From: Pandoraea vervacti
GTDB taxonomy: Bacteria > Pseudomonadota > Gammaproteobacteria > Burkholderiales > Burkholderiaceae
DNA: 64,000 bases
Direction of reading: 5' to 3'
NCBI RefSeq assembly: GCF_000934605.2
Contig: NZ_CP010897.2
Coordinates: 1,798,001-1,862,000 of the forward strand
Shown here: in pieces, positions 8,275 through 16,510 of the stretch
How the letters are laid out: each line of letters starts with the position of its first letter
How positions within the stretch are numbered: the first letter of the stretch is position 1
Notes under the pieces: generated by a model
Told to the model about the DNA's origin: nothing
Seen by the model: only the letters and a program-made list of their open reading frames with translations
The model's database searches: none
Made by a program: the position numbers and the translations under genes

Positions 8275-8398
8275 CGCAGAGACTGCCGGAGGCAGTGCAA
8301 GCCATGGTGCAGCGGCGTCGTCAGGAGAGCAGAAGCGCACCGGCGGCAGTATGACAAAACGCCGCGTCGCGCGACGTTTCAGGCACCTCTCACAGCCT

Positions 8399-9280
8399 TC
8401 AGGTCGCGAGGTTTGCCAAAGCGTTCTCTGTCACGACTTGCTTGAGACGGGCCAGCGCGGGTGTCATGTCCTGATGCCCCGCATGCAAGCAGAGTTCGAC
8501 TGCCGGCAGCGCAGGAAGACCATCCCTCTCACCGAGCGGTTTGAGCGTCGACGGCAGTCCGGTGGCCGTTCTGAGCGTGATGCCGAGCCCTGCGGCAACC
8601 CCTGACCACAAACTCTGAAGGCTCGCCGTGGTATAGGCGACGCGCCACGAAATACCCGCGTTGTCGAGCGCTGCCAAGCCAGCGCGTCGGAAAAAGCATG
8701 GCGCGTCGTAAAGCGCCAGATCGAGTGGCTCACCCGGCTCACCCGGCCGCATCGCGCCATGCGTGTGCGCCGGACCGATCCACGTCATGGGCAGTGTGGC
8801 GACCGGTTCGGCCTCGGCGCGCGTCTCGTAGCCCATTGCCAGGACCATGTCGAGTTCGCCCCGGTCGAGCCGTTCAAGTAGTGCACCGTTTCGCTCAACC
8901 GCAACTTCCACGCGAACACCCGGATGTGTCCTCTTGAACTGCCCCAACGCGGCAGGCAACCACGTTTCCGCAAAATCGCCCGGCAAGCCGAAGCGCACCA
9001 CGCCTTCGACCGACGTCGCGCGCACCGACCGGACTGCTTCGTCGTTCAGATCGAGAATGCGATGCGCATACGAGACGACTTTTTCTCCGGCATCGGTGAG
9101 CGCGAGGCCGCGTCCTTTGCGCCGGAACAGGGGCATCCCGACCTGTGCTTCGAGCTTTCGCATTTGCTGGCTGACAGCGGATTGCGACCGCCCGATCCGC
9201 TCCGCGGCCCGATTCAGGCTGCCGAGCTTCTGCGTCGCAATCAAGGTGCGCAGCGCATCCATGTCGAGATTGGGTCGCAT
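8399..9280 (-). CDS. LysR-family transcriptional regulator
   Basis: LysR-type regulator of 293 aa. Winged HTH at residues ~5-65 (MDALRTLIATQKLGSLNRAAERIGRSQSAVSQQMRKLE), followed by a periplasmic-binding-like effector domain. The start is one of two adjacent ATGs (9283 or 9280); the longer upstream frame is unlikely because the HTH begins here. It is divergent from the lipocalin-like gene with a 149-bp shared region, the classical LysR arrangement, so that gene is its likeliest target. Effector unknown. Confidence 0.88.
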   Translation of the reverse strand: MRPNLDMDALRTLIATQKLGSLNRAAERIGRSQSAVSQQMRKLEAQVGMPLFRRKGRGLALTDAGEKVVSYAHRILDLNDEAVRSVRATSVEGVVRFGLPGDFAETWLPAALGQFKRTHPGVRVEVAVERNGALLERLDRGELDMVLAMGYETRAEAEPVATLPMTWIGPAHTHGAMRPGEPGEPLDLALYDAPCFFRRAGLAALDNAGISWRVAYTTASLQSLWSGVAAGLGITLRTATGLPSTLKPLGERDGLPALPAVELCLHAGHQDMTPALARLKQVVTENALANLAT

Positions 9281-9429
9281 CATTGTGCAGAATCTCTGAA
9301 CTGAGAGTGCTGAATTATCGCATCCACTGAAGTTTCGTGCGGGTAGCATCGACGCGTGAAATGAAGCGTCACCGGTGCGCGGCAACGGTTGTCGCGCTGT
9401 GCCAACCCAAACGGAGAAGGAAACGAGGC

Positions 9430-9966
9430 ATGAAGGCTCAGACGATGTGCCAATGGAGCGCGATCGGCGCGATGCTTGTGGCGTATGGACTGACGGCGAA
9501 CGCCGCGCAAGCGGACGCGAAGACGGACCAACGTGCGCTGATAGGGACATGGACGTTGGTCGCGGCAGACGTTCAACGCCCCGACGGTTCGCGCGCACGC
9601 GACTACGGCGCCGACCCGAAGGGGAGGCTCGTGATCGACGCGCAAGGTCATTACTCGCTGCAAATCTTCAAATCGGAGCGAGTGAAATTTATCTCGGGGG
9701 ATAAGGCCGTTGCGTCTGCGGAGGAATACAAGGCGGCCGTCATGGGTTCCAGCACGCACTTCGGCACGCTGAAGGTCGACTCGGCGGCCGGCACGTTGAG
9801 CTTCCATATTCAGAGCGCGTCATTTCCGAATTGGGAAGGGCAGGTGCAGAAGCGCAATTACGAATTGAACGGCGACGTGTTGAGCTATCGCGTGACACCA
9901 CGTCCGAACGGGGATGTGCCGATCTCGATCTGGCAGCGGGTGAGCGATAGCGATCTCGGCGATTGA
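9430..9966 (+). CDS. Secreted lipocalin-like domain protein
   Basis: Exported 178-aa protein with a signal peptide (MKAQTMCQWSAIGAMLVAYGLTANAAQA) and one lipocalin-like domain. ALIGTWTLVAADVQRPDGS is the family opening, then YGADPKGRLVIDAQGHYSLQIF, ending in VPISIWQRV. Such domains bind small hydrophobic ligands; the ligand here is unknown. ATG 9430 has a good purine-rich ribosome site (GAAGGAAACGAGG). Divergent from the LysR gene at 8399-9280. Confidence 0.8.
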   Translation: MKAQTMCQWSAIGAMLVAYGLTANAAQADAKTDQRALIGTWTLVAADVQRPDGSRARDYGADPKGRLVIDAQGHYSLQIFKSERVKFISGDKAVASAEEYKAAVMGSSTHFGTLKVDSAAGTLSFHIQSASFPNWEGQVQKRNYELNGDVLSYRVTPRPNGDVPISIWQRVSDSDLGD

Positions 9967-10051
9967 TGAAAACGACGTTAAAGGTTGGGTAGGGTAAGTC
10001 GGCTAACTATGCGACCGACCTGTCGTAGACAGGCAGGCATGTTTCGCCAAC

Positions 10052-10257
10052 TTAGACGTCCTCTTCAACCGTCACGTTCAGCTGTGCCAATCCCGGAGTG
10101 GGGAATGCCGAGTACGTGCCGGTAATTTTTGTATCGCTAACGATCGTGAAACTTTGAGCGGGAATTCTTTGACCTGTTGCAAATAGCAGAAAATAGACGG
10201 CAACGGTGTTGGAGAGTCCCGTTCCAGTCACTGTAAATTGCCCCCCATTGCGGCTGC
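10052..10257 (-). pseudogene. Small IPT/TIG-domain protein, 3' part (interrupted by IS2-group element)
   Basis: C-terminal two-thirds of an IPT/TIG single-domain protein, reading ...GGQFTVTGTGLSNTVAVYF...SFTIVSDTKITGTYSAF...LNVTVEEDV. Its N-terminal codons lie at 11588-11629, beyond the insertion sequence. Removing the element and one copy of the 5-bp duplication restores a single in-frame ~80-aa protein. It is clearly paralogous to the two intact genes at 11713-12069 and 12149-12487; the shared core is FTIVSDTKITG. Confidence 0.85.
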
Positions 10258-10315
10258 TGGAGCGGCCCCACGTATCTGAGGACACGAGGACTCTCTTAAA
10301 ATAAGGGATAGTCTT

Positions 10316-10717
10316 GTGCCTATCAGTAAGCCTAGTCATTACGTGGAAAGCATCGAAATTCTGACCGAGCCGGAGCGCCGTCGTCGGCGCACGGCGCAGG
10401 AAAAAATCGCCATCGTGCAGGAAACATTGGAGCCGGGAGCGTCGGTGTCGGCCGTTGCACGTCGGCACGGCGTCAATGCCAACCAGGTGTTCGGCTGGCG
10501 CAAGCAATACCAGGAAGGCAGTCTGGCGGCGGTGAAGGCGGGTGAAACCGTTGTACCGGCATCTGAGCTAGCCGCCGCCATCAAGGAAATCAAGGAGTTG
10601 CAACGGCTACTCGGGAAGAAGACGTTGGAGGTCGAAATCCTGAAAGAAGCCGTGGAATGGGGCCGGTCAAAAAACCTGATTGCGCGCTCGCCCTTGCTGC
10701 CGGGGGACGACCGATGA
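10316..10717 (+). CDS. IS2-group transposase OrfA (HTH, repressor part)
   Basis: 133-aa DNA-binding protein of the IS3 family. It matches IS2 InsC in pattern: RRRRRTAQEKIAIVQETLEP, then VARRHGVNANQVFGWRKQYQ (HTH), a leucine-zipper-like stretch ELAAAIKEIKELQRLLGKK, and LKEAVEWGRSKNLIARSPLLPGDD. The start codon is GTG 10316. The run A6C at 10669-10675 lies in the frame TCA-AAA-AAC, i.e. A-AAA-AAC, suited to -1 slippage into orfB. Its stop overlaps the orfB ATG (ATGA at 10714-10717). Confidence 0.92.
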   Translation: MPISKPSHYVESIEILTEPERRRRRTAQEKIAIVQETLEPGASVSAVARRHGVNANQVFGWRKQYQEGSLAAVKAGETVVPASELAAAIKEIKELQRLLGKKTLEVEILKEAVEWGRSKNLIARSPLLPGDDR

Positions 10718-11550
10718 AGACGGTCTGCGAAGTTCTCGGCGTGGCGCGCTCTGCCGTGGCGGTCAAGCGAGCTCGCTCGTCCGACTGGCGCGATGGTCGC
10801 CGTGCCCGCGTGACCAACGATGCCGGGCTGGTCGAGGAGATTCAGGCCCATGTGGCGCACCTTCCTACCTATGGCTACCGGCGTGTCTGGGCGCTGCTGC
10901 GCCGCAGTCGGGAGCAGAGCGGTGCGCCGTGCATCAACGTCAAGCGCGTGTATCGGGTCATGCGGGAGCATCAGTTGCTGCTGCGCCGCCCCGGCGTGCG
11001 GCAAGACAAGCGGCGGCATGACGGTCGCGTTGCCGTGGAGCGCAGCAACACCCGCTGGTGCTCCGATGGCTTCGAGTTCCGGTGCGACGATGGTACGCCG
11101 CTGCGCGTGACGTTTGCGTTGGACTGCTGCGACCGCGAGGCGATTAGCTGGGCCGCAACGACCGGCGGGCATAGCGGTGATGTGGTGCGAGACGTGATGC
11201 TGGCCGCCGTCGAACAGCGCTTCGGCACCACGCAGGCCGCGCACCCCATCGAATGGCTGACGGACAACGGCTCGGCCTACATCGACTACCGCACGCGCAG
11301 CTTCGCTCGCGAACTGGGTCTTGAGCCGCTGACCACGCCGGTCCGTTCGCCGCAGAGCAATGGCATGGCCGAATCGTTCGTGAAGACCATGAAGCACGAT
11401 TACGTCGCCTATATGGACAAGCCTGACGCACCAACAGCGCTCTCGCGTCTGGCAATCGCGTTTGAACACTACAATGAGCGCCACCCGCACAAAGCCTTGA
11501 AATACCGCTCGCCTCGCGAGTTCAGGCGTAATGCGGTGTCATCAACCTAA
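10714..11550 (+). CDS. IS2-group transposase OrfB (DDE catalytic part)
   Basis: 278 aa from ATG 10714 if translated alone; as an OrfAB fusion the frame is open from 10657 and joins by -1 frameshift near 10670. It carries the IS3-family HTH_21 region (LPTYGYRRVWALLRR) and an rve integrase core with the DDE triad: D in VTFALDCCDRE, D in EWLTDNGSAYI, E in SPQSNGMAESFVKT. The end HYNERHPHKALKYRSPREF is typical. The frame is uninterrupted. Confidence 0.93.
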   Translation: MKTVCEVLGVARSAVAVKRARSSDWRDGRRARVTNDAGLVEEIQAHVAHLPTYGYRRVWALLRRSREQSGAPCINVKRVYRVMREHQLLLRRPGVRQDKRRHDGRVAVERSNTRWCSDGFEFRCDDGTPLRVTFALDCCDREAISWAATTGGHSGDVVRDVMLAAVEQRFGTTQAAHPIEWLTDNGSAYIDYRTRSFARELGLEPLTTPVRSPQSNGMAESFVKTMKHDYVAYMDKPDAPTALSRLAIAFEHYNERHPHKALKYRSPREFRRNAVSST

Positions 11551-11587
11551 CAGTGTCCGCCTGTCCTGAGTTACAGGGGCAACTCCA

Positions 11588-11629
11588 GCTGCTTGTATTC
11601 CCAACATCGATTTTGGTAATGGTCGCCAT
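11588..11629 (-). pseudogene. Small IPT/TIG-domain protein, 5' part (other side of the insertion sequence)
   Basis: First codons of the disrupted gene: ATG 11629 reads MATITKIDVGNTSS up to the target duplication GCTGC (11588-11592). It continues in frame at 10257 once the insertion sequence is removed (...SSRNGGQFTVTGTG). The opening MATITKID parallels MATITNF and MVSITNI of the two neighbouring paralogues. Confidence 0.85.
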
Positions 11630-11712
11630 GACGAGTCTCGCTTGTATTGGAAGCACCGAGGAGTCAGCGAGCGAGATTAAGACTCGCAAATTTTTTCCAC
11701 AGATCTATCCAT

Positions 11713-12069
11713 CTAAAAAACAGGTCCGACATGGAATTGATTGACGAAAGCGATTTGGTTTTGCAGGTGGACTTCCCACGGATCGACGATGGGGGAGTCA
11801 TCAGCTGTACGGGTTTGACTCACGGCAGCAGTCGCATCTCGTCTTACTCTCAATACGACGACTACTCCACCGGGCGCCGAAAGTGCGGGAAAGACGCCGG
11901 TGATTTTGGTGTCACTGACGATCGTGAACGTCTTGGCCGGATTTCTCTTGTTCGCTGCGTCGATGAAGTGCACTTGTGCCACTTCAGATAGCCCAGTGCC
12001 GGAAATGGTGAACGCACTCCCGCCCGTCATGCTGAAGCTTCCAAGCTCGATATTGGTTATGGATACCAT
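11713..12069 (-). CDS. Small IPT/TIG-domain protein (paralogue 2)
   Basis: 118-aa protein with one immunoglobulin-like IPT/TIG domain (residues ~1-80). MVSITNIELGSFSMTGGSAF is followed by TISGTGLSEVAQVHFIDAAN and FTIVSDTKITGVFPAL. The tail from ~80 is unrelated to its paralogues until a short aromatic end (VNQFHVGPVF). No signal peptide or membrane segment, so probably cytoplasmic or exported by another route. ATG 12069 has a G-rich ribosome site. It is the middle of three tandem paralogues on this strand. No enzymatic motif; a binding or structural role is a guess. Confidence 0.75.
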   Translation of the reverse strand: MVSITNIELGSFSMTGGSAFTISGTGLSEVAQVHFIDAANKRNPAKTFTIVSDTKITGVFPALSAPGGVVVVLRVRRDATAAVSQTRTADDSPIVDPWEVHLQNQIAFVNQFHVGPVF

Positions 12070-12148
12070 CGTAGACCCCCCACAAGAATGAGACGTTGAA
12101 CCCAGAGTTTCGTCAGGTTGGGTATTGAGAAGTGAGTGGGGGTGCCCT

Positions 12149-12487
12149 CTACTGCTTCGGCCTCTCGGACGGCAACCCAAAAACAAAAAACTCATTCGCG
12201 TATTCGTACGAGTTGTCGAGGATGCCGGAGCTTGTGGAGGCGGTGGGCGTCGCGTGCTCACCGACACTTAACGTGACACTTGCCTTGCCCGAACTCGAGA
12301 ATGGCGGAAAGATACCGGTGACCTTTGTATCGCTCACGACAGTGAAACTGGCCGCATGGATTTTCTTGCCAGCCGCGTCGACGAAGTAGACCTGCACGGT
12401 TTTCGCCAGTCCAGTTCCCGTCATCGTAAACGGGGTGCCACCTGCGCGATCGACGTCCCCGCCAGTGAAATTCGTAATGGTCGCCAT
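12149..12487 (-). CDS. Small IPT/TIG-domain protein (paralogue 3, first of the set)
   Basis: 112-aa single IPT/TIG-domain protein: MATITNFTGGDVDRAGGTPF, TMTGTGLAKTVQVYFVDAAG, SFTVVSDTKVTGIFPPF, VTLSVGEHA. A C-terminal extension NSYEYANEFFVFGLP parallels the end of paralogue 2. ATG 12487 follows an AGAGG ribosome site. It is upstream of the two other copies in transcription order, 79 bp from paralogue 2. It lacks a signal peptide. The set looks like recent local duplication with lower GC than the neighbouring MFS gene. Confidence 0.75.
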   Translation of the reverse strand: MATITNFTGGDVDRAGGTPFTMTGTGLAKTVQVYFVDAAGKKIHAASFTVVSDTKVTGIFPPFSSSGKASVTLSVGEHATPTASTSSGILDNSYEYANEFFVFGLPSERPKQ

Positions 12488-12877
12488 GATCTGCCTCTTA
12501 CGGTATCCGGAGGTGGGCGCAAGCGCCACTTCTATCCAAGGGGGGCGACGGGCGGCGCACGCACGTCTGCCGTCAATCAGGTTCTCAGGTTAAACCGATG
12601 TTCAGACTTTGTTGAACTGACCCAGATCCCGTCGCCTAGGGCGGTAAAGTGCTCGCCAATTGGGGCATGCGTTCCCTCGGCTTCCGCTGCTACCGGGCCG
12701 GGCGGTGGCCGCCGAAAACGGTGCCGGGCGAACAGCGCAACGGACTAGGTCCCGGACGATTCTCACTTTAGGTGATGACGATGCGTTCGGTACCTGTCAA
12801 CCCTGACAGGTCCACCTCCCCAAACGACAAAGCCCCGCACTCGGCGGGGCTTTGCATTTCAGCTCGGTGAAGCGCAA
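12488..12877. other. Gene-poor stretch upstream of the IPT/TIG set
   Basis: No convincing gene. It must hold the promoter for the leftward IPT/TIG genes. It contains a perfect inverted repeat ACCTGTCA-N4-TGACAGGT at 12792-12811, which could be an operator, and a strong hairpin at 12829-12853 listed separately. Confidence 0.5.
12829..12853 (-). terminator. Hairpin terminator after the DHA2 efflux gene
   Basis: AAAGCCCCGC / GCGGGGCTTT, a 10-bp perfect stem with a 5-base loop (ACTCG), directly downstream of the leftward MFS gene ending at 12878. The flanking A/T runs would allow use on either strand. Confidence 0.75.
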
Positions 12878-14284
12878 TCAATGCGGGCGCTTGCCCACCA
12901 ACCGCATTCCGCTCGCAACACATCCCGCCGCAGAAAACACGGCGCCCCACGCCAGTGCCCACGTCGAGCCGTGCGTGCCGAATAGGCCGAGTGCGAGTGC
13001 GACCAGCGCGGCACCTGTCGCCTGTCCCAGCAGACGCGATGTGCCCACCATCCCGCTCGCGCCGCCACTGCGCTCCGGCGGCGCACTGTGCATGAAAGCC
13101 TTCAGGTTCGGCGACTGGAAGAAGCCGAAGCCCAGACCGCACAACGCCATGCGCCAGCCGATATCCCACAACTGCGCCTGCTCCGGCATGATCGCCAGCA
13201 AGGCCATCCCAGCGCTGAGCATTGCCAATCCAATCGCGCCCAATGCGCCCGGCGGATACCTGTCGGACAGGCGTCCCGCGAGCGGGGCAATCGCGGCGAC
13301 GAAGAACGGCCACGGTGTCATCAAGAAACCGGTCTCGATCGGACTGCGATGCAGTACGTTCTCGAAGTAGAACGGCAACGACACCAACCCCAACCCCTGC
13401 GTCGCAAACGCACAGATCGCCGTCAGCGTCGACAAGGCAAACGCCGGTAAGCGCAGCAGATCCACCGGCAGCATCGGCGCACGATGGCCGCGCTCACGTC
13501 GGATCAATGCCCATCCGAAGACGAGGGCGCCGACGAAGCAGGCGAGCGTCAGATGCCAGTCGGCCTGTTGCGCACTCTGGCTCAGCGCGAAGATCAGCAG
13601 CGAGAACGTCAGCACGTTGAGCAGCGCGGCGATCATGTCCGGCTTGTGCTCGCTGCGCGGCGTATCCGGCAGATTGCGACGCGAGAACGCCAGCGCCAGC
13701 AGCCCGGTCGGCACGTTGATGAGGAACAGCCAGGGCCAGCTCGCAAACGCAAGCACCAGTGACGCCACCGTCGGGCCGATGGCAAACGAGATGCCGACGA
13801 TCAGCGCATTGAGGCCGACACCACGCCCCAATTGCGCGGCCGGGTACAGGAAACGAATGAGCGCAATGTTGACGCTCATCACCGCCGCCGCGCCCACCCC
13901 CTGCAGCACGCGCGCGCCGGCGAGAAAGCCCAGCGAAGGGGAGAGCGCACACAGCAGCGATGCGACGAGAAACAGCGCCACGCCCCACATGAAAACGCGT
14001 TTGTGTCCGACACGCTCGCCCAGCGAGGCAAACGGCAGCAAGGTGGCGACCATCGCCAACTGATAGGCATTGACGATCCAGACGGACGCCGACGGCGTCG
14101 TTTTCAGGTCGAGCGCCATTTGCGGCAGGGCCGTATTGGCGATGGCGGTATCGAGACTGGCCAGCGAGACGGCGAGGAGAATCGCCGTCATCGCGAGGCC
14201 GCGTCCGGAGGCGGGCGGTTCGTGCAATTGCGCCGCAGGGGCGCTCACCGTCGAATGCTCGGCGGTCGGGGGCAACGACGACAT
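12878..14284 (-). CDS. DHA2-family MFS drug/metabolite efflux transporter
   Basis: Inner-membrane proton-driven exporter, 468 aa with about 14 hydrophobic segments, the DHA2 (QacA/SmvA-like) layout. TM1 has the motif LDTAIANTALPQMA (usual LDxTIVNVALP); motif A is LGERVGHKRVFMWGV; motif C region SFAIGPTVASLV. It starts 6 bp after the stop of the FrnE-like gene, so the two are co-transcribed and probably translationally coupled. Substrate cannot be read from sequence. Confidence 0.88.
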   Translation of the reverse strand: MSSLPPTAEHSTVSAPAAQLHEPPASGRGLAMTAILLAVSLASLDTAIANTALPQMALDLKTTPSASVWIVNAYQLAMVATLLPFASLGERVGHKRVFMWGVALFLVASLLCALSPSLGFLAGARVLQGVGAAAVMSVNIALIRFLYPAAQLGRGVGLNALIVGISFAIGPTVASLVLAFASWPWLFLINVPTGLLALAFSRRNLPDTPRSEHKPDMIAALLNVLTFSLLIFALSQSAQQADWHLTLACFVGALVFGWALIRRERGHRAPMLPVDLLRLPAFALSTLTAICAFATQGLGLVSLPFYFENVLHRSPIETGFLMTPWPFFVAAIAPLAGRLSDRYPPGALGAIGLAMLSAGMALLAIMPEQAQLWDIGWRMALCGLGFGFFQSPNLKAFMHSAPPERSGGASGMVGTSRLLGQATGAALVALALGLFGTHGSTWALAWGAVFSAAGCVASGMRLVGKRPH

Positions 14285-14290
14285 GACGGC

Positions 14291-14944
14291 TCAGCCCTCG
14301 GCCAGAATCTGACGAATGGCTTGCTCGAAGACGTCGGGCGGCTGGCCGCCACTCACCAGATGACGGTTGTTGAAGATGATGGCAGGCACGGAACTGATGC
14401 CCAGGTTCTGATAATGACGCTCAAGCGCACGGACTTGCTCCGCGTATTCGTTCGTCGACAGGATCTCGCGCGCACGTGCGGCGTCAAGGCCGGCCTGTTG
14501 CGCAGCGTCGACCAGCACTTCCGGATCGCTCGTACGCTTGCCCTCGACGAAGTAAGCGCGAAACAGCGCTTCCTTGAGCGCGAGTTGCTTGTCGTTGCCG
14601 AGCGTCTGCGCCCAGTGCAGCAGGCGGTGCGCATCGAACGTGTTGTAAGCATGCGTGCGCAGATCCATGCGCATAGGAAAACCTTCTGCGGCGGCGCGCG
14701 CGCTGATGTTCGCCTGATTCTGGGCCAGTTGCTCCGGCGACAGACCATACTTGCGCGACATGTAGTCGGCAAGCGGCACGCCCTGCGCCGGCATGTCGGG
14801 GTTCAGTTCGAAGGGGCTGAAGTGCAGGTTGGCGTCGACCTCGTTACCCAGACGGGCAAGTGCCGTCTTCAACGAGGCAAGGCCGATGGCGCACCACGGG
14901 CAGGCGACATCCGAAACAAAGTCAATCTTGAGAGTGGCAGACAT
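14291..14944 (-). CDS. FrnE-like DsbA-family oxidoreductase
   Basis: Cytoplasmic thioredoxin-fold protein of 217 aa (FrnE family ~215). The active-site motif CPWC sits near the N-terminus (MSATLKIDFVSDVACPWCAIG), the helical insertion follows, and the cis-Pro loop is SSVPAIIFNNRHLVSGGQPP. ATG 14944 is chosen because the domain starts there; the longer frame upstream is not conserved-looking. Probably handles disulphides or oxidised thiols, possibly linked to the efflux partner downstream. Confidence 0.9.
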   Translation of the reverse strand: MSATLKIDFVSDVACPWCAIGLASLKTALARLGNEVDANLHFSPFELNPDMPAQGVPLADYMSRKYGLSPEQLAQNQANISARAAAEGFPMRMDLRTHAYNTFDAHRLLHWAQTLGNDKQLALKEALFRAYFVEGKRTSDPEVLVDAAQQAGLDAARAREILSTNEYAEQVRALERHYQNLGISSVPAIIFNNRHLVSGGQPPDVFEQAIRQILAEG

Positions 14945-15226
14945 GATCCGACGGCGCCAACAACGGCGCGTGCAATGAAAAACGCGTCGCCTGGCGCGAC
15001 GCAATACGGCAATCGTCGCACAAATCGAAAAATCTCGCCGATGCGCGCCGCGTTTGTGCGCGTGGCCTGGCGCGATGCGCCGTTTGGGGAGCTGGGACGG
15101 GGGCGATTTGTTTGCGATGTGTTTTATCTGTCGGAATATTCGTTCTGTCAGGCGAATCAGGCGGCGTTCGCCTTCGTTACGATAACGACATGCGATATCG
15201 TGTGAAGACTTTCCAAGGAGTCCGTT

Positions 15227-15751
15227 ATGTCCACAGCTGCATCCTCCGCAGCCGAGCTCGTCGCTGCGCTTGGCCTGTTGCCGCACCCCGAAGGAGGACA
15301 TTATCGCGAGACGTACCGCGCCTCGGATACGATCGCCGTCCAGGCGTTACCCAGCGGATTCTCCGGCGCTCGCAATGTCTCGACGGCGATTCTCTATCTG
15401 CTCGAAGCAGGTGATTTTTCTGCGTTCCATCGCATTCGCAGCGACGAAGTCTGGCATTTTCATCTGGGCGGCACGTTATTGATTCATGAGATCGATATGT
15501 CTGGCAAACAAATCACCACGCGCCTCGGTCATGATGTTGCGAGCGGCGAGCAACTCCAGCATGTCGTGCCGGCCGGGCATTGGTTTGCCGCGCAACCCGC
15601 GCCGTCGACGCGTTACGCGCTGGTCGGGTGTACCGTAGCGCCGGGCTTTGCCTTCGAGGATTTCGAAATGGCCGACCCGGCGGCGCTGGGCGTGCAATGG
15701 CCGATGCATCGCGACCTGATCGAACGCCTGGGCCGCAGCGCATCGGCCTGA
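15227..15751 (+). CDS. Cupin-domain protein, DUF985 (cupin_5) family
   Basis: 174-aa single-domain cupin. The family opening LLPHPEGGHYRETYRA is followed by FSAFHRIRSDEVWHFHLGG (putative metal-binding His/Asp/Glu of the first cupin motif), then QHVVPAGHWFAAQPA and TVAPGFAFEDFEMAD. AAGGAG lies 6 bases before ATG 15227. Divergent from the FrnE gene. Biochemical role unknown; some members are called sugar epimerase-like. Confidence 0.88.
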   Translation: MSTAASSAAELVAALGLLPHPEGGHYRETYRASDTIAVQALPSGFSGARNVSTAILYLLEAGDFSAFHRIRSDEVWHFHLGGTLLIHEIDMSGKQITTRLGHDVASGEQLQHVVPAGHWFAAQPAPSTRYALVGCTVAPGFAFEDFEMADPAALGVQWPMHRDLIERLGRSASA

Positions 15752-15883
15752 CCTTGCGCTTGAAGTCCGCGACGGGAAGGCGCAAGCTGTTATCGGAGAT
15801 CGGGGAAAAATGGACGGCAAACGCAAATCATCAGAGTGCGATAGCATCGACGCAATACCGCACTCCATCGCTTATCCACTCCC

Positions 15884-16510
15884 ATGTCCCAATCCGACGA
15901 CGTTCATTTCTACGATCCGGCCAAAGGCCACGGCTTGTCGCACGACCCGTTCAAGGCAATTGTCGCGCCGCGCGTGATCGGCTGGATTTCCAGCTGCGAT
16001 GCGCAAGGCCGCGCCAATCTCGCGCCCTACAGCTTCTTCGGGGCGTTTGCCACTTTCCCGCCGATCATCGGGTTTTGCAGCGAAGGCTACAAGGACTCTT
16101 TATCCAACATCGAAGCCACGCGCGAGTTCGTCTGGAATCTGACGAGCAAGACCCTCGTCGCACAGATGAATCAATCGTCGGCGTCTGTGCCGCACGAGGT
16201 CGACGAATTCGAGCTCGCCGGGCTGACCAAGGCGCCCGGCGTCAATGTAGACGTGCCGCATGTGGCCGAGTCGCCCGCGTCGCTCGAATGCAAGCTGCTG
16301 CAAGTGGTGCGCATGCACGACCTCGATGGCAAACCCATGAACAACTGGCTGACGTTGGGGCAGGTGGTCGGCGTGCATATTCGTCGCGAGTTCCTGAACG
16401 ACGATGGCCTCTTCGACACCGCCCGCGCGCACCCGGTCATGCGCGCCGGGTATCTCGGCGACTATGCCGAGATCGGTCCGATGTTCGATCTGCGCCGTCC
16501 CAAGGTCTGA
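15884..16510 (+). CDS. Flavin reductase-like (FMN-binding split-barrel) protein
   Basis: 208-aa protein of the flavin reductase/DIM6-NTAB family. It reads IVAPRVIGWISSCDAQGRANLAPYSFFGAFATFPPIIGF, the FMN-binding split barrel, then SNIEATREFVWNL and LECKLLQVV. Such proteins reduce or carry FMN using NAD(P)H; a partner is not visible nearby. It starts 132 bp after the cupin stop, so the relation is uncertain. Confidence 0.85.
   Translation: MSQSDDVHFYDPAKGHGLSHDPFKAIVAPRVIGWISSCDAQGRANLAPYSFFGAFATFPPIIGFCSEGYKDSLSNIEATREFVWNLTSKTLVAQMNQSSASVPHEVDEFELAGLTKAPGVNVDVPHVAESPASLECKLLQVVRMHDLDGKPMNNWLTLGQVVGVHIRREFLNDDGLFDTARAHPVMRAGYLGDYAEIGPMFDLRRPKV

Larger units (their letters stand above)
10258..11587 (+). 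mobile_element. IS2-group (IS3 family) insertion sequence, complete
   Basis: 1330-bp element, almost exactly the length of IS2. Ends are imperfect ~41-bp inverted repeats starting TGGAGCGGCCCC (left) and TGGAGTTGCCCC (right, reverse complement). They are flanked by perfect 5-bp target duplications GCTGC at 10253-10257 and 11588-11592. It contains orfA and orfB with a -1 relationship and an A6C slippery run. It sits inside an IPT/TIG gene. Both orfs look intact, so it may still be active. Confidence 0.95.

Noticed and set aside
13832..15205. 457-codon rightward frame over the MFS and FrnE genes
   Set aside because: Antisense shadow; Arg/His/Gln-rich, crosses two real genes and their junction.
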